Assembly: GCA_025927935.1 (NCBI GenBank)
Contig: JAICKM010000015.1
Span: 1-24,342 of the forward strand
Length of the DNA: 24,342 nt
Reading direction: 5' to 3'
DNA from: Chloroflexia bacterium
Lineage (GTDB): Bacteria; Chloroflexota; Chloroflexia; QHBQ01; JADMIH01
Below are positions 1-9,738 of this stretch, piece after piece (positions within the stretch are counted from its first letter, which is position 1; every line of letters begins with the position of its first letter). A program made the translations under genes and the position numbers. Under the pieces are notes generated by a model that saw only the letters and a list, made by a program, of their open reading frames with translations, had not been told where the DNA came from and searched no databases.

Positions 1-26
1 TATCTAGGCGCGCGCCCTATTCGGTT

Positions 27-1571
27 CTAGCCGCGGCGGAACTCCACGCCGATACGCCACATACTGACCAGCGCAAAAACGGCGCCGAGGGCGGCCAGCG
101 CCCCTAGATAAATCGGCATGGGCACGAATCCCTTGAGCATCACTTCTTGCAAGCCAATCACGCCATGCGTCGCCGGCAACAAGTAGGAGATGGCGCGGAC
201 GGGCGGCGCCAGGTACTCGATACGCACGAACAGCCCGCTGAAGAAGACCGAGGCCAGCAGCGTGATCAGGCTGAACTGCACCGCCTGGTTCTGGTTACGC
301 GCGATGATCGAGATGAGGAAGCCGATGCCGAGCGACGCCCAGATCAGCAGCGCCAGCACCACCGCGAGCCACCAGACCGATCCCAGGATCGGCACGCCGA
401 GGCCGATCGTGACCAGCAAAACCAGCACCAGCGCCACGATTGCCGCAAACACCGCGAAGCCGATGTATTTGCCGGCCAGGATCTCGCCCGGCGTGATCGG
501 CGTGACCCGGAAGAGTTCGAACCGGCCAAACTGGCGTTCGCGGACCATCGATAGCGAACTGAGGGTAATCGCCAGGTGCTGTAGCAGGAGCGCAATCGCC
601 CCCGGCACATAAAAGATGGTCTGGCTGCCGCCCAGGTCGGCGATGGGCGACAGATTTTCGGCTTTACCATATAACGGCGCGGCCAGCACATAAGGGTTGA
701 TCGTGCCGAGCAGGTGGGTCAAGACCCGGAGATCGCTGATGTCCTGGCGCGCCGCCGTGAGGCGCTGGTTCACGGTAGCCGTGTCGCTGTTGGGGTCGCG
801 CAAACTCTGCGTGAGCGCTTGCAGATCGCTACTGAGGCGGGTGGCCACCTGGCTGCCCTGCGCCAGATTGTTCACCTCGGCCGGCGGCGGCGCGGTGGGG
901 CTGATAGGCTTGGATTGCAGCAGCGCCAGCAGCACCTCCAGGTGCAGCCCGATCAGACTCGCCGACGGCTGTACCTGCTGGACGCTGGCGGCCGCGCCGG
1001 GGCGGTCGTTCTGGGCCAGCCGCGCCTGCGCGCCGGCCAGCCCGGCATCCACCCGCCGCAGGGCGCGGTCCACGTCGTCGGCGCCGCCCTGGCTCCGCTC
1101 GACCGCCTGCGCGACGATGCGTTTGTTCAAGTCGTTGCTGTAGAGGGTGGTGACCAGCACGATAAAGCCGCTGCGGGTGGGATCGATCGTGTTGTACAGC
1201 ACCAGCACCTCCGCCTGGCCGCCGGCCCCGATTTGCTGGGCCGCGTCGACCGGCATCACCACGACGACATCGACCTCCTCGTTCCGCAAGCGTTCGATGG
1301 CGCCTTTTTTATCGGTTGTCACATCGACCAGATGAATATTGCCGGTACCGAATTCCAGGCGGTAGTTCTGGATCTCCTGGGCGGTGGCCGCGTGGCCGGG
1401 CACGACCAGGATGGCGTTGAGAACGCCCAGCTCGCCTACATAGCCCACGCCAAACAACAGCATAATCACGAAAGGCCCCAGGATCAGCGACAGCAAGAGG
1501 CGGGGTTGGCGCACGACCTCGGTTAGCTCCTTTACGACAAAGCCGGTGATCCTTATAAGGCGTTTATCCAT
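27..1571 (-). CDS. ABC-2 type transporter permease
   Basis: Membrane subunit of an ABC exporter of the ABC2_membrane_3/NatB-like type. The 514-residue protein has one N-terminal membrane segment (about residues 20-42), a long hydrophilic extracytoplasmic part (about 45-310, rich in Ala, Gln and Leu, probably partly helical or coiled), then about five membrane helices from about residue 320 to the C-terminus. The sequence RERQFGRFELFRVTPITPGE between the second and third helices matches the cytoplasmic loop typical of this family. The start at 1571 (MDKRLIRITGF) is preferred over a start 32 residues further out, because the extra N-terminus has no family character; the ribosome binding site there is only weak. 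No ATPase partner lies within the window, so it may be encoded beyond the left edge. Substrate unknown (drug, lipid or polysaccharide are all possible). Confidence 0.85.
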   Translation of the reverse strand: MDKRLIRITGFVVKELTEVVRQPRLLLSLILGPFVIMLLFGVGYVGELGVLNAILVVPGHAATAQEIQNYRLEFGTGNIHLVDVTTDKKGAIERLRNEEVDVVVVMPVDAAQQIGAGGQAEVLVLYNTIDPTRSGFIVLVTTLYSNDLNKRIVAQAVERSQGGADDVDRALRRVDAGLAGAQARLAQNDRPGAAASVQQVQPSASLIGLHLEVLLALLQSKPISPTAPPPAEVNNLAQGSQVATRLSSDLQALTQSLRDPNSDTATVNQRLTAARQDISDLRVLTHLLGTINPYVLAAPLYGKAENLSPIADLGGSQTIFYVPGAIALLLQHLAITLSSLSMVRERQFGRFELFRVTPITPGEILAGKYIGFAVFAAIVALVLVLLVTIGLGVPILGSVWWLAVVLALLIWASLGIGFLISIIARNQNQAVQFSLITLLASVFFSGLFVRIEYLAPPVRAISYLLPATHGVIGLQEVMLKGFVPMPIYLGALAALGAVFALVSMWRIGVEFRRG

Positions 1572-1815
1572 GTGTGATATCGCTTTCGGTATGTTCTCTG
1601 CATAGTGCAGGTGCTGGTCGCTGTGGTGATCCCTCGCTATACGGGACAAGCGCATACATCGGGCCACGATGTAGTGACGCTCGCGGTTTTCCGGCCCGGT
1701 TTCCGGGGTTAGTGATACGGAAGGATGCCGCGCCTAGTGTTGTTGATCTGCATGCGGCGCGCATACAAAATCGCCTACACCCGCGCTACTTTGCGGTTCA
1801 TGGGGAAGGGGGGGA

Positions 1816-2796
1816 TCATCCCGGATCGGGCAAGGTGCCGGTAAGGACCTCGGGATTGATGAGGTTGATCGGCTTGCCCGCGGCAAAGGCCAGTACCTGG
1901 TCGAACGCGCGGTCGAAGTAGCGTTCGTAGCTGTCCTTCTCTACATATCCCAAATGAGGAGTACAGAGAGCGTTATCCAAAACCAATAGAGGATCATTTA
2001 ACGCAGGCTCGTCGTCATACACATCAACTGCTGCCCAGCCGGGACGCCCGGCGCGCAGCGCCTGTTCCAGCGCGCCCGATGCAATCAGGCCGGCCCGGCT
2101 GGTGTTGACCAGCAGCGCCGTGGGCTTCATGCGCGTCAGGTCGGCAGAGGTGACAATGCCCTCTGTTTCCGGGGTCAGCTTTAAGTGCAAGCTGAGCACG
2201 TCGGCTTGCGTGAAGAGCGCGTCCTGGGTGGCGGCGACCGCAAAGCCGGCGGCCTGCGCCCGCGTACACGATCCCTCGCGGCCCCAGATCAGCACCTGCA
2301 TGCCAAACGCCCGCCCGTACTCTGCGACCAGGCTACCAATCCGGCCAAAGCCGAAGATGCTCAGGACGCGGCCATGCAGACCCAGGCCCAGGCTCGTTTG
2401 CCAGCGCCCCGCCTTGAGTGCGGCCATTTCCTGGGGCAGGTGGCGCATGGCCGCCAGGATCAGCGCCCAGGTGAGTTCGGCGGGGGCATGACGGTCGCCA
2501 CCGCCAGCGGCGACCGCCACGCCGTGCCGCGTACACGCGGCCACATCGATATGCGGCACGCCGCGCCCCGTCTGGCTGATGAGTTGGAGCTGGGGCAGGC
2601 GCTCCAGCAGCGCCGCGCTGATCGCCGTGCGCTCGCGGATCAGCACCAGCGCGTCGGCGGCGGCAAATCGCTCCGCCAGCGCGTCCACGTCTTTGACCGT
2701 GTCGTGATAGATGACGACCGTGTGCCCCTGGAGTTTGGTAAAGCAATCCAGTGTGCGGACCGCGTCCTGGTAGTCATCGGGAATGACAATCTGCAT
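1816..2796 (-). CDS. D-2-hydroxyacid dehydrogenase family protein
   Basis: NAD-dependent oxidoreductase of the D-isomer 2-hydroxyacid dehydrogenase family, 326 residues (usual length). The Rossmann motif GFGRIG is at 149-154. The catalytic triad is visible: Arg234 in NTSRAG, Glu263 in DDEPALND and His281 in TPHLGY. The N-terminus MQIVIPDDYQDAVRTLDCF resembles a subgroup usually annotated only as D-2-hydroxyacid or phosphoglycerate dehydrogenase-like; the true substrate cannot be read from sequence. An ATG start follows a GAGGA ribosome binding site 9 nt upstream, and a consensus-like minus-strand promoter lies at 2871-2899. The part encoding residues of about 255-290 (1925-2040) is clearly AT-richer than the rest of the gene. 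About 240 bp separate it from the downstream ABC permease gene, so co-transcription is uncertain. Confidence 0.9.
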   Translation of the reverse strand: MQIVIPDDYQDAVRTLDCFTKLQGHTVVIYHDTVKDVDALAERFAAADALVLIRERTAISAALLERLPQLQLISQTGRGVPHIDVAACTRHGVAVAAGGGDRHAPAELTWALILAAMRHLPQEMAALKAGRWQTSLGLGLHGRVLSIFGFGRIGSLVAEYGRAFGMQVLIWGREGSCTRAQAAGFAVAATQDALFTQADVLSLHLKLTPETEGIVTSADLTRMKPTALLVNTSRAGLIASGALEQALRAGRPGWAAVDVYDDEPALNDPLLVLDNALCTPHLGYVEKDSYERYFDRAFDQVLAFAAGKPINLINPEVLTGTLPDPG

Positions 2797-2870
2797 CGGG
2801 TACGTTCCTCATGCTTATCCGTCACGGGTGGGCCTCTGGCTACCAGCCGCCGTGCAAAGCGCCGGGGTGA

Positions 2871-2899
2871 ATCCTACATCCGCCCGCGCAGGCTGTCAA
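2871..2899 (-). promoter_or_regulatory. sigma-70-like promoter of the hydroxyacid dehydrogenase gene
   Basis: Read on the minus strand, the -35 box is TTGACA (2899-2894) and the -10 box is TAGGAT (2876-2871), separated by 17 bp. The predicted start of transcription near 2864 gives a leader of about 68 nt before the ATG at 2796. It is divergent from the promoter at 3045-3073. Confidence 0.7.
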
Positions 2900-3044
2900 G
2901 CAGGAGATACCGGGTGCGCAAACCGGGGCGACCCGCCTCGGCATCCCCCATTATTATGCACCGCGCAGCCATGAAGGCCGCGAAGAACCGGACGAATATC
3001 AATATGGGGACGTGCGGTGAACGTAATCAAGGAATACCGGGGAA

Positions 3045-3073
3045 TTGACTCTTAAGGCCGTTTCCGCTATGAT
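3045..3073 (+). promoter_or_regulatory. sigma-70-like promoter of the giant SLH protein gene
   Basis: TTGACT (3045-3050) and TATGAT (3068-3073) are separated by exactly 17 bp. Transcription would begin near 3080, leaving a leader of about 175 nt before the GTG start at 3256. Together with 2871-2899 it makes the 459-bp gap a divergent promoter region. Apart from these promoters and the inverted repeat at 3190-3215, I see nothing else in the gap. Confidence 0.75.
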
Positions 3074-3189
3074 GCAGAGGCTGGAACGATCTTCCTGCTC
3101 CTCTCCTACCGTCAGCTTGCTGCCCAGACGCACGACCCGGCACCCGTGCGGTCGAGCGCCAAGAACAGGATGCTCTCTACCTAATCACA

Positions 3190-3215
3190 ATCACACGATC
3201 CGGCCCACGTGTGAT
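3190..3215. repeat. inverted repeat in the leader of the SLH protein gene
   Basis: Perfect 8-bp arms, ATCACACG (3190-3197) and CGTGTGAT (3208-3215), flank a 10-nt spacer. It lies within the predicted 5' leader, about 40 nt before the start codon. It could be an operator or an RNA hairpin. It covers an alternative GTG at 3211, which argues against that codon as the start. Confidence 0.45.
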
Positions 3216-3255
3216 CAAATCTGCCGGAAATATCATATCTTCTGAAGGAGACTCC

Positions 3256-6200
3256 GTGATTCCGCAACGATCTCGCCCTCCGGCTAAGCCGGCGTCCGCT
3301 GTGCTGGTACTGCTGCTGACACTGCTGACGCTCGCCCAGAGCATGCCGCCTATCCAGGCTGCGCTGCCCAGCGGATCCACGGGCGCTACCACGCCCGCCC
3401 AGCACCCCGCCGGCCCGCAACTCGCGCCCGCGCCCACTGATCGAGCGGCGCCCGACGCCGTCGCCATCACGGCCACCAAAGTCGATGGGCTGGCCGTGGA
3501 CACGAACGGCGACGGCCGGGTCAATCCCGGCGACACCATCAGCTACACCGTGACTATCACCAACAGCGGCAGCACCGACGGCACCGGCGTCAACTTCAGC
3601 GATACGCCTGACCCGAACACCACGCTGGTCCCCGGCTCGATCCAGGTCTCGCCCATTGCCGGCAACGACAGCTACACCACCGTGGGCAATACGGCCCTCG
3701 CGGTCGGCACGTCGGAAACCGGCCCCCACGTCACCTACGCGGCGACTAGCGGCCTGCTGGCGAACGACAGCGACCCGGACAGCACGTTCAGCATTAACGC
3801 CTGGGACGCCACCAGCGCCCAGGGCGGTACGGTGAGCGTCAACGCCGACGGCACGTTCAGCTATCTGCCGCCCACCGGGTTCACCGGCACCGATACGTTC
3901 CATTACACCATCAGCGATGCGCAGGGGTTGACCAGCATCGGCACCGTGACTATTACGGTCTCCGGGCGCGTCTGGTATGTGAACAAAGACGCGCCCGCCG
4001 GTGGCACCGGCCGCTCCCGTGAGCCGTTCAACACCATCACCACCACCAATATCAACGGCGTGGGTGGGGCCGGCGACCTAGACGCCCCCGGCGATTATAT
4101 CTATCTCTTCACCGGCACCGGCAACTACACGGCCAACCTGATCCTGGAACCGAACCAGTCGCTCATCGGCCAGGGCGCGGCCCTGGTCGTCAACGGTTTC
4201 ACGCTCCAGGCCGCGGGTACCCGCCCGGTCGTGATCAATCCCGGCGGCGATATCCTCACCCTGGCCTCGAACACGACGGTGCGGGGTCTGGACCTCGGCG
4301 CCGCGGCGGCAACGGGCACCAAAATTAAAGGTAGCGGCACGCTGACCGGCACGATCACCATCGACACAGTCGCCATGACGGCGGGGGTCGCCGGCCAGGC
4401 CGTAGATATCAGCAACACAGGCGCCAGCAACCCCACGCTTGCCGTCGCGCTCGACAGCGCCGTCTCCGTGTCCACGGGCGCCAACGCGAACCGGGGCATC
4501 AACCTGGATAAGGTCGACGGGAACTTCGCGGCCCCCACCGGCACGATCAGCGGGGCCGGTGCCGACGGGGTACGCCTGAACGCTGGCACAGTCACGTTTG
4601 CTTATACCGGCACCGTGACCACGGCAGCCGTCAATACCGGCCATTCCGTGGAGGTGACCAACCGCACCGGCGGCACTGCGACCTTCGCCGGCGCGATCAC
4701 CGATAACGGCACCGGCATCTTGCTTACCAGCAACACCGGCAGCATCATCGCCTTCACCGGCGGGCTGGCCGTGAGCACCGCCACCCGCGCGGCCTTCACG
4801 GCCACCGGCGGCGGCACCGTTACCGCCACGCAGAACAACACCACTATCGTCAATACGCTGGCGACGACCACCGGCACCGCCCTCAACGTGGCAAACACGA
4901 CTATCGGCGCCGCCGGGCTGACCTTCCGCAGCATCGCGTCTAACGGCGCCGCGAACGGCATCGTCCTCAACACCACGGGCGCCGGCGGGGGCCTGACCGT
5001 CACCGGCAACAGCAGCGCCGGCAGCGGCGGCACGATCCAGAACTCCACGGGCGACGCGGTCTCGTTGCAGAGCACCAGTAATGTGTCGCTCAGCTATATG
5101 AGCATAACCAACAACGCCGTCAACGGCCTGTACGGCAACAACCTGACCAACTTTACCCTGGCTAACAGCAGCGTGACCAACAATAACAGCAGCAATGCCG
5201 GCCTGACGGCGGGCCTGCGCTTCGGCACCCTGCTGGGCACCTGCGCCATCACCAACACGACGGTGAGCGGCACCAAGGGCAACAACATCTACATGGACCC
5301 CACCAGCGGCACGCTGACTAACCTGACCATCAGCGGTTCGACCATCGGCCCCAACCCGGTGGGCACGGGCGCCAACGGGTTGTCTCTGCTCACCAACGGC
5401 ACGGCCAATGTCACCATCACGGTGAATGCGTCGAGCGTGTTCACGGGCAACCAGGCCAGCGGCTTCCTGACCACGATCAACAACGGCACCAGCGCCACGA
5501 TCAACCTCAGCAACTCCACGTTTCGGAATAACAACATCAACGTGGACCTGGGCAGCAGCGCCGGCGGCAACCAGACGATCACGGTCAGCAACAACACGCT
5601 GCTGAGCGCAGCCAGCAACTCGATGAACATCGTGGGCAATGGGGCGATCAACGGGACAATCTCCGGCAATACCATCGGTAACGGGACGGCGGATTCCGGA
5701 TCGCGCGACGCCTACGACATCGGGGTGAGCCAGCGGGGCAACTCGGCCTGGCGGCTGGCGATCACCAACAACATCCTGCGTAACAGCGACTTTGAAGGTA
5801 TCTTCGTGCGTTCAGGCGATCTCCTCGCTGGGGATACCGGCACGCTCGACCTAACGGTAACGGGCAATACCGTGTTCCCGCCGGACGACAATTCCGGGTT
5901 CCCGGCGTATCCACGCGGCATACAGGTACGCTCACGGCAGAGCACTACGCTATGCGCTAATATCGCCAACAACGAGAGCCAGGGCAAGGGGGATCCGGCG
6001 AACGGCATCTCACCGGTGGGCTACCGGCTGCAACGCAGCGACTCGTCGGTCTTCAAGATGCAGGGCTTCACGACCAACGCCGCCACGACCCTCACCGCCA
6101 ACGGCAACCACACTGCGGGTGGTCCGCCGACGGTGAGCACGGCCGGCGAACCGTTTCAGGGCGGGTGCACGGCGCAGTTGCCCCCGGCGGCGCCCAGCGC

Positions 6201-8382
6201 GTCCAAGGCCGGCCTGACGACGAACAGTAGCGCCGGGCCGCAGAGCCGCATGGCGGGTGATTCCGTTACTGCGGCGCAACCCGGCGCCGCGCGCCCGGTC
6301 GCCGGCGAGGCGCCGGCGGTCCTGGTGGCGACGACCTCACGCCGGGCGATCGCCGCCTCCGGCGACGTAAGCGGTCCCAAGCCGGCGGACACCCCCACGC
6401 CCGTCGCGGCGGCGCCGGACTTCGCGAACTTCCCGCTAGCCATCGGCATGCTGCCCGCGAACCAGCGCGTGGTCATCCGCTTCCGCGTGACGGTGAATGG
6501 GCCGCCGCTGCCCGCCGGTGTCGACAGCGTCGCCAACCAGGGCACCGTCTCCGGCGGCAACTTCGGCGCCGTGCTGACCGACGATCCCGACACCGTCACG
6601 CCCAATGACCCGACCGTGACGATCATCGACGCCGTGCCCGACCTGCAACTGCTCAAAACCGGCTCCGCCCAGACAGTGCAGATTGGCGACACCATCCTCT
6701 ACACTTTAAGCTATACCAACACCGGCACGCAAGGGGCGACGGGCGTGGTGCTCACCGACACGGTGCCCGCGAACACAACCTTTAATCCGGGCGCCAGTAG
6801 CGCCGGTTGGACGTGCGTGCCCAACAACAACGCGGGCAGTGTCTGCACCCTGGCCGCCGGGGGGCTGACCGGGGCGGGGACCGGCACGGGGACCAAGGTG
6901 TTTGCGGTCACGGTGACGGGCGCGATCCTGCCGCCCGGCGGCACGATCACCAACACCGCCTGCATCCACGATGACGGGGCGAACGGTCCGGACGCGAACC
7001 CAGCCAACAACTGCTCGACAGCCACCACGAACGTCTTTGTGCCGACGCCGACGCCGACGAATACGCCGACCAACACGCCGACCAACACGCCGACCAACAC
7101 GCCCACGGACACGCCGACCAACACGGCCACGCCCACGGATACCGCCACGGCGACGCCCACGGACACGCCAACCAACACGACCACGCCCACGGATACCGCC
7201 ACTGCGACGCCCACGGACACGGCGACGAGCACGCCGACCGATACCCCGACCAATACGGCCACGCCCACGGCGACGGACACGCCGACCAACACGCCGACCA
7301 ACACGCCGACGAGCACGCCGACCGATACCCCGACCAATACAGCTACGCCGACCGACACGGCGACCAGCACGCCGACCGACACGGCGACCAGCACGCCGAC
7401 CGACACCGCGACGCCAACCAACACGGCAACGAGCACGGTGACCGATACGCCGACCAACACGGCCACACCGACCGACACCGCGACGGTAACACCAACCGCG
7501 ACCGACACCGCCACGCCGACGGATACCCCGACGGTGACGCCGACCGCGACCGACACGGCCACACCGACCGACACGGCCACCGTGACGCCGACGGCCCTAC
7601 CGACCGATACCGCCACCGTGACCAGCACGGCTGTACCCGTCACCGGGACAGTGACCCCTACGGGGACGGCCCTACCAACCGATACCGCCACGCCGTCGGC
7701 GGGCGCGACCGGGACGCCGACCGCGACCGGGACGATACCGGCAGGGAGCACCGCCACGGCTACGATACCGGCAGGAAGCACCGCCTCGCCCACACCCTGC
7801 GCGATGAACTTCAGCGATGTGCCACTGGGCTACTGGGCCTACGGCTATATCAAGTGGGCTTACTGCAACGGCATCGTCAGCGGCTACGCTGAAGGCACCT
7901 TCCGGCCCGAGGCCGCCACCACCCGCGGGCAGGTGGCGAAGATGGTGGTGCTGGCCGCCGGCTTCCCGCTGCTGACGCCGCCCCTGGCGCACTTCTCCGA
8001 CGTACCGCCGGGCAGCCCCTTCTACACATTTATCGAGACCGCCTACGCGCATCAGGTCATCAGCGGCTATGCGGACGGCACCTTCCGGCCCTCAGCCAAC
8101 GTGACCCGCGCGCAACTGACCAAGCTCATCGTGGTCGCGCGGGGCATCCCGCTGCTGACCCCGGTAACACCGACGTATAACGATGTGCCGGTGGGCTATT
8201 GGGCTTACAGCTACATCGAAACCGCCACCGCGCATCAGATTGTGGGCGGGTACGATTGCCTGGGCCTGACCCCGTTACCGACCCCGGCGCCGCCGTGCCG
8301 GGCCTTCCGTCCCGGCAACGACGCCACCCGTGCTCAGTTGAGCAAGATGCTTTACCAGGCCTTTGCCTTACCGCTCCGCTAG
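3256..8382 (+). CDS. secreted SLH-anchored beta-helix surface protein
   Basis: Very large cell-surface protein of 1708 residues. In order: a signal peptide (about 1-35, hydrophobic run [14 protein letters not shown]); a DUF11/conserved-repeat domain (about 70-133); a cadherin-like tandem repeat domain (about 132-236, with NDSDPDS and DGTFSYLP); a long right-handed parallel beta-helix region (about 239-950) opening with [20 protein letters not shown] and rich in short N-G-T-I rungs; a second DUF11 region (about 1129-1258, [20 protein letters not shown]); a Thr/Pro/Asn/Asp linker (1263-1514); and three SLH domains (about 1515-1708). SLH domains usually bind pyruvylated secondary cell-wall polymer. 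The start is the GTG at 3256, 5 nt after GAAGGAG; an in-frame GTG at 3211 lacks such a site. The beta-helix may bind or cleave polysaccharide, but no catalytic residues were identified, so an adhesin or structural role is equally likely. Confidence 0.9.
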   Translation: MIPQRSRPPAKPASAVLVLLLTLLTLAQSMPPIQAALPSGSTGATTPAQHPAGPQLAPAPTDRAAPDAVAITATKVDGLAVDTNGDGRVNPGDTISYTVTITNSGSTDGTGVNFSDTPDPNTTLVPGSIQVSPIAGNDSYTTVGNTALAVGTSETGPHVTYAATSGLLANDSDPDSTFSINAWDATSAQGGTVSVNADGTFSYLPPTGFTGTDTFHYTISDAQGLTSIGTVTITVSGRVWYVNKDAPAGGTGRSREPFNTITTTNINGVGGAGDLDAPGDYIYLFTGTGNYTANLILEPNQSLIGQGAALVVNGFTLQAAGTRPVVINPGGDILTLASNTTVRGLDLGAAAATGTKIKGSGTLTGTITIDTVAMTAGVAGQAVDISNTGASNPTLAVALDSAVSVSTGANANRGINLDKVDGNFAAPTGTISGAGADGVRLNAGTVTFAYTGTVTTAAVNTGHSVEVTNRTGGTATFAGAITDNGTGILLTSNTGSIIAFTGGLAVSTATRAAFTATGGGTVTATQNNTTIVNTLATTTGTALNVANTTIGAAGLTFRSIASNGAANGIVLNTTGAGGGLTVTGNSSAGSGGTIQNSTGDAVSLQSTSNVSLSYMSITNNAVNGLYGNNLTNFTLANSSVTNNNSSNAGLTAGLRFGTLLGTCAITNTTVSGTKGNNIYMDPTSGTLTNLTISGSTIGPNPVGTGANGLSLLTNGTANVTITVNASSVFTGNQASGFLTTINNGTSATINLSNSTFRNNNINVDLGSSAGGNQTITVSNNTLLSAASNSMNIVGNGAINGTISGNTIGNGTADSGSRDAYDIGVSQRGNSAWRLAITNNILRNSDFEGIFVRSGDLLAGDTGTLDLTVTGNTVFPPDDNSGFPAYPRGIQVRSRQSTTLCANIANNESQGKGDPANGISPVGYRLQRSDSSVFKMQGFTTNAATTLTANGNHTAGGPPTVSTAGEPFQGGCTAQLPPAAPSASKAGLTTNSSAGPQSRMAGDSVTAAQPGAARPVAGEAPAVLVATTSRRAIAASGDVSGPKPADTPTPVAAAPDFANFPLAIGMLPANQRVVIRFRVTVNGPPLPAGVDSVANQGTVSGGNFGAVLTDDPDTVTPNDPTVTIIDAVPDLQLLKTGSAQTVQIGDTILYTLSYTNTGTQGATGVVLTDTVPANTTFNPGASSAGWTCVPNNNAGSVCTLAAGGLTGAGTGTGTKVFAVTVTGAILPPGGTITNTACIHDDGANGPDANPANNCSTATTNVFVPTPTPTNTPTNTPTNTPTNTPTDTPTNTATPTDTATATPTDTPTNTTTPTDTATATPTDTATSTPTDTPTNTATPTATDTPTNTPTNTPTSTPTDTPTNTATPTDTATSTPTDTATSTPTDTATPTNTATSTVTDTPTNTATPTDTATVTPTATDTATPTDTPTVTPTATDTATPTDTATVTPTALPTDTATVTSTAVPVTGTVTPTGTALPTDTATPSAGATGTPTATGTIPAGSTATATIPAGSTASPTPCAMNFSDVPLGYWAYGYIKWAYCNGIVSGYAEGTFRPEAATTRGQVAKMVVLAAGFPLLTPPLAHFSDVPPGSPFYTFIETAYAHQVISGYADGTFRPSANVTRAQLTKLIVVARGIPLLTPVTPTYNDVPVGYWAYSYIETATAHQIVGGYDCLGLTPLPTPAPPCRAFRPGNDATRAQLSKMLYQAFALPLR
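7042..7797 (+). repeat. coding minisatellite encoding the Thr-Pro linker
   Basis: About 250 codons of tandem dipeptides of the form T-P, T-N, T-D, T-A and T-S, built at DNA level from variants of a 6-nt unit. Longer exact copies exist inside it: 34 nt at 7223-7256 recurs at 7307-7340, an offset of 84 nt (14 units, frame kept). Near the end, the hexapeptide IPAGST occurs twice (coded within about 7735-7785). Such linkers commonly span the cell wall and are possible O-glycosylation targets; that role is inferred. Confidence 0.9.
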
Positions 8383-8403
8383 CACCAGTTCCCGGCCCGC
8401 AAC

Positions 8404-8441
8404 GCGGCACGGCCGATCCCTTTAGGGATCGGCCGTGCCGC
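8404..8441 (+). terminator. terminator-like hairpin after the SLH protein gene
   Basis: A perfect 17-bp stem (8404-8420 with 8425-8441) closes on a TTTA loop, 21 nt after the stop codon. No T-tract follows, so it is either a hairpin terminator without U-run or an RNA 3'-end protecting structure. The convergent gene at 8507 ends just beyond. Confidence 0.7.
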
Positions 8442-8506
8442 ATCCGTCAGAAGCTTAAGCCGAAGTATATAACGGATAACTATCATTATCCGTCTTAACT
8501 ATTTAT

Positions 8507-9160
8507 CTAGTAATGAGCTTTGCCGGCAACGGCTTCGATGATGCGGGTCGGCAGCGTGGCCCACGGCTGTGGCGGCAGCACCGGTAGACCGTAGACATGC
8601 GCCTCGCGGGTCAGCCATTGCCCATAGAGCCACTTGGTCCGCGCTTCAGTGTGCAGTTCGGCTGCTGTCCGGCCCGTGAGGCCGCGCCCGCGGGACAGGA
8701 TACTCGCCGGCACGGCACGTTCGTCCGGTTCCACCAGAAAGACGGCTGGCACGCGCCCATCACGCAGGTCGGCGCGCCGCATCGGACGCGCGACCAGGGC
8801 CGGTATGATGTTGTCGCCTTCGATCACGGCAAGTGCCGCAGTGTCCACATGGTTGGCGACGACGATCTCGACGGCCGCGCTCATCGCCTTGCCCCCGGCG
8901 ATGAGCCCATCGCACAGTTGCTCTGGGGAACGCTGCCATACACCGGGCGTATCCCAAAACAGCCACAAGGCCGCTGTGTCGCCGGCATCGGGCAAGATCG
9001 CCCCGCTGTGCTGCAAGGCCAGGCGGAGATCGTCGACCTGGAGCCAGGCCACCCCGAACTCCAGCCCCAGTTGCCCGGCGACCACCGTCTTGCCCGCGCC
9101 CGATACGCCGCCGATCAGGAGTACGGTCCAGTCGTGCGGAAGCGTACTTATATCACTCAC
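8507..9160 (-). CDS. P-loop kinase-like protein
   Basis: A 217-residue nucleotide-binding protein. The Walker A motif GGVSGAGKT is at 17-25, after a beta-strand (WTVLLI), and is followed by LQVDDLRLALQ, an acidic pair positioned like the substrate or metal-binding Asp of small kinases. The overall layout recalls 2-phosphoglycerate kinase-like, zeta-toxin-like or AAA-33 small-molecule kinases. The substrate is not known. The start is a GTG at 9160, overlapping the stop codon of the upstream gene by 8 nt, which suggests translational coupling. Part of this gene and its partner have a lower GC content than their neighbours. A toxin or antibiotic phosphotransferase role is possible, but nothing in the sequence proves it. 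Confidence 0.75.
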   Translation of the reverse strand: MSDISTLPHDWTVLLIGGVSGAGKTVVAGQLGLEFGVAWLQVDDLRLALQHSGAILPDAGDTAALWLFWDTPGVWQRSPEQLCDGLIAGGKAMSAAVEIVVANHVDTAALAVIEGDNIIPALVARPMRRADLRDGRVPAVFLVEPDERAVPASILSRGRGLTGRTAAELHTEARTKWLYGQWLTREAHVYGLPVLPPQPWATLPTRIIEAVAGKAHY

Positions 9161-9725
9161 CGAAACCGCCTATACGATAGCACGCCAGGTCCAGACTTAT
9201 CGGACACTCCTTGTCTTCCTGCTGTAACCCTATCTGTAAGCGTCCTTCGGCATGGTCCCAGTACGCTAACGGCGAACAAAATTCACCAACTGGATAAAAA
9301 GGATTTCCAATCCACTTGTCATCAGCCGCAGGGTCTTTAATACGGCTTGAACCGGAGAAAGCCGGTGGCCCCAATCTCGCACGATATTGGCGCACGAGTG
9401 TATTGTACTCGTGTTCGTAGTAAGCCCACGCGCGCCTTAGCACATCGTATATGCTTTCATCCTCATCGTCCGGTTCGGAGAACGCCTGGCTGGTGTATAA
9501 GCTAGTCTGGATGCGAAAGAGACCCGACCGGTGCAGGTCCACGGTGTCTACAGCCACGTGCCGTCCAGTTTCGTGGTCGTAGATCGCGAGGAGCTTGCCT
9601 TGCGCTAACGAGTAGCAGTTCCCGTACATATCATACCGGCAATTCGGCTCAGGATCAGCGGGGTTCTCAAACCAAAACTCAAAATAATACGCAATATCGT
9701 TGAATCGCATATTTACACCAATCAT
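9153..9725 (-). CDS. hypothetical protein, coupled to a P-loop kinase gene
   Basis: A 190-residue soluble protein that I do not recognise. It has no signal peptide or membrane segment. It is rich in aromatic residues (AYYFEFWFENP near the N-terminus, YYEHEYNTL near residue 105) and acidic residues (EPDDEDES), with five cysteines scattered through it. The composition suggests a small globular mixed alpha/beta protein. ATG codons at 9725 and at 9710 are both possible starts; neither has a convincing ribosome binding site. It overlaps the downstream kinase gene by 8 nt, so the two probably act together. The codon usage is more AT-rich than most of the window, consistent with acquisition by transfer. 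An immunity or accessory role is a guess only. Confidence 0.65.
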   Translation of the reverse strand: MIGVNMRFNDIAYYFEFWFENPADPEPNCRYDMYGNCYSLAQGKLLAIYDHETGRHVAVDTVDLHRSGLFRIQTSLYTSQAFSEPDDEDESIYDVLRRAWAYYEHEYNTLVRQYRARLGPPAFSGSSRIKDPAADDKWIGNPFYPVGEFCSPLAYWDHAEGRLQIGLQQEDKECPISLDLACYRIGGFGE

Positions 9726-9738
9726 TCCCGCGTCCGCG

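Noticed and set aside
714..1526. A 270-codon plus-strand open frame inside the ABC permease gene
   Set aside because: It is the antisense shadow of a membrane protein gene, is rich in Arg, Gln and His, and has no domain or ribosome binding site.
6711..7793. A 360-codon open frame on the minus strand rich in Val and Gly
   Set aside because: It is the reverse complement of the Thr-Pro repeat; the monotony of the repeat keeps the frame open, and no start signal or domain is present.
7042..7797. Regular repeats that could be mistaken for a CRISPR array
   Set aside because: The unit is 6 nt, there are no unique spacers, the repeat is in frame within a gene, and no cas genes are nearby.
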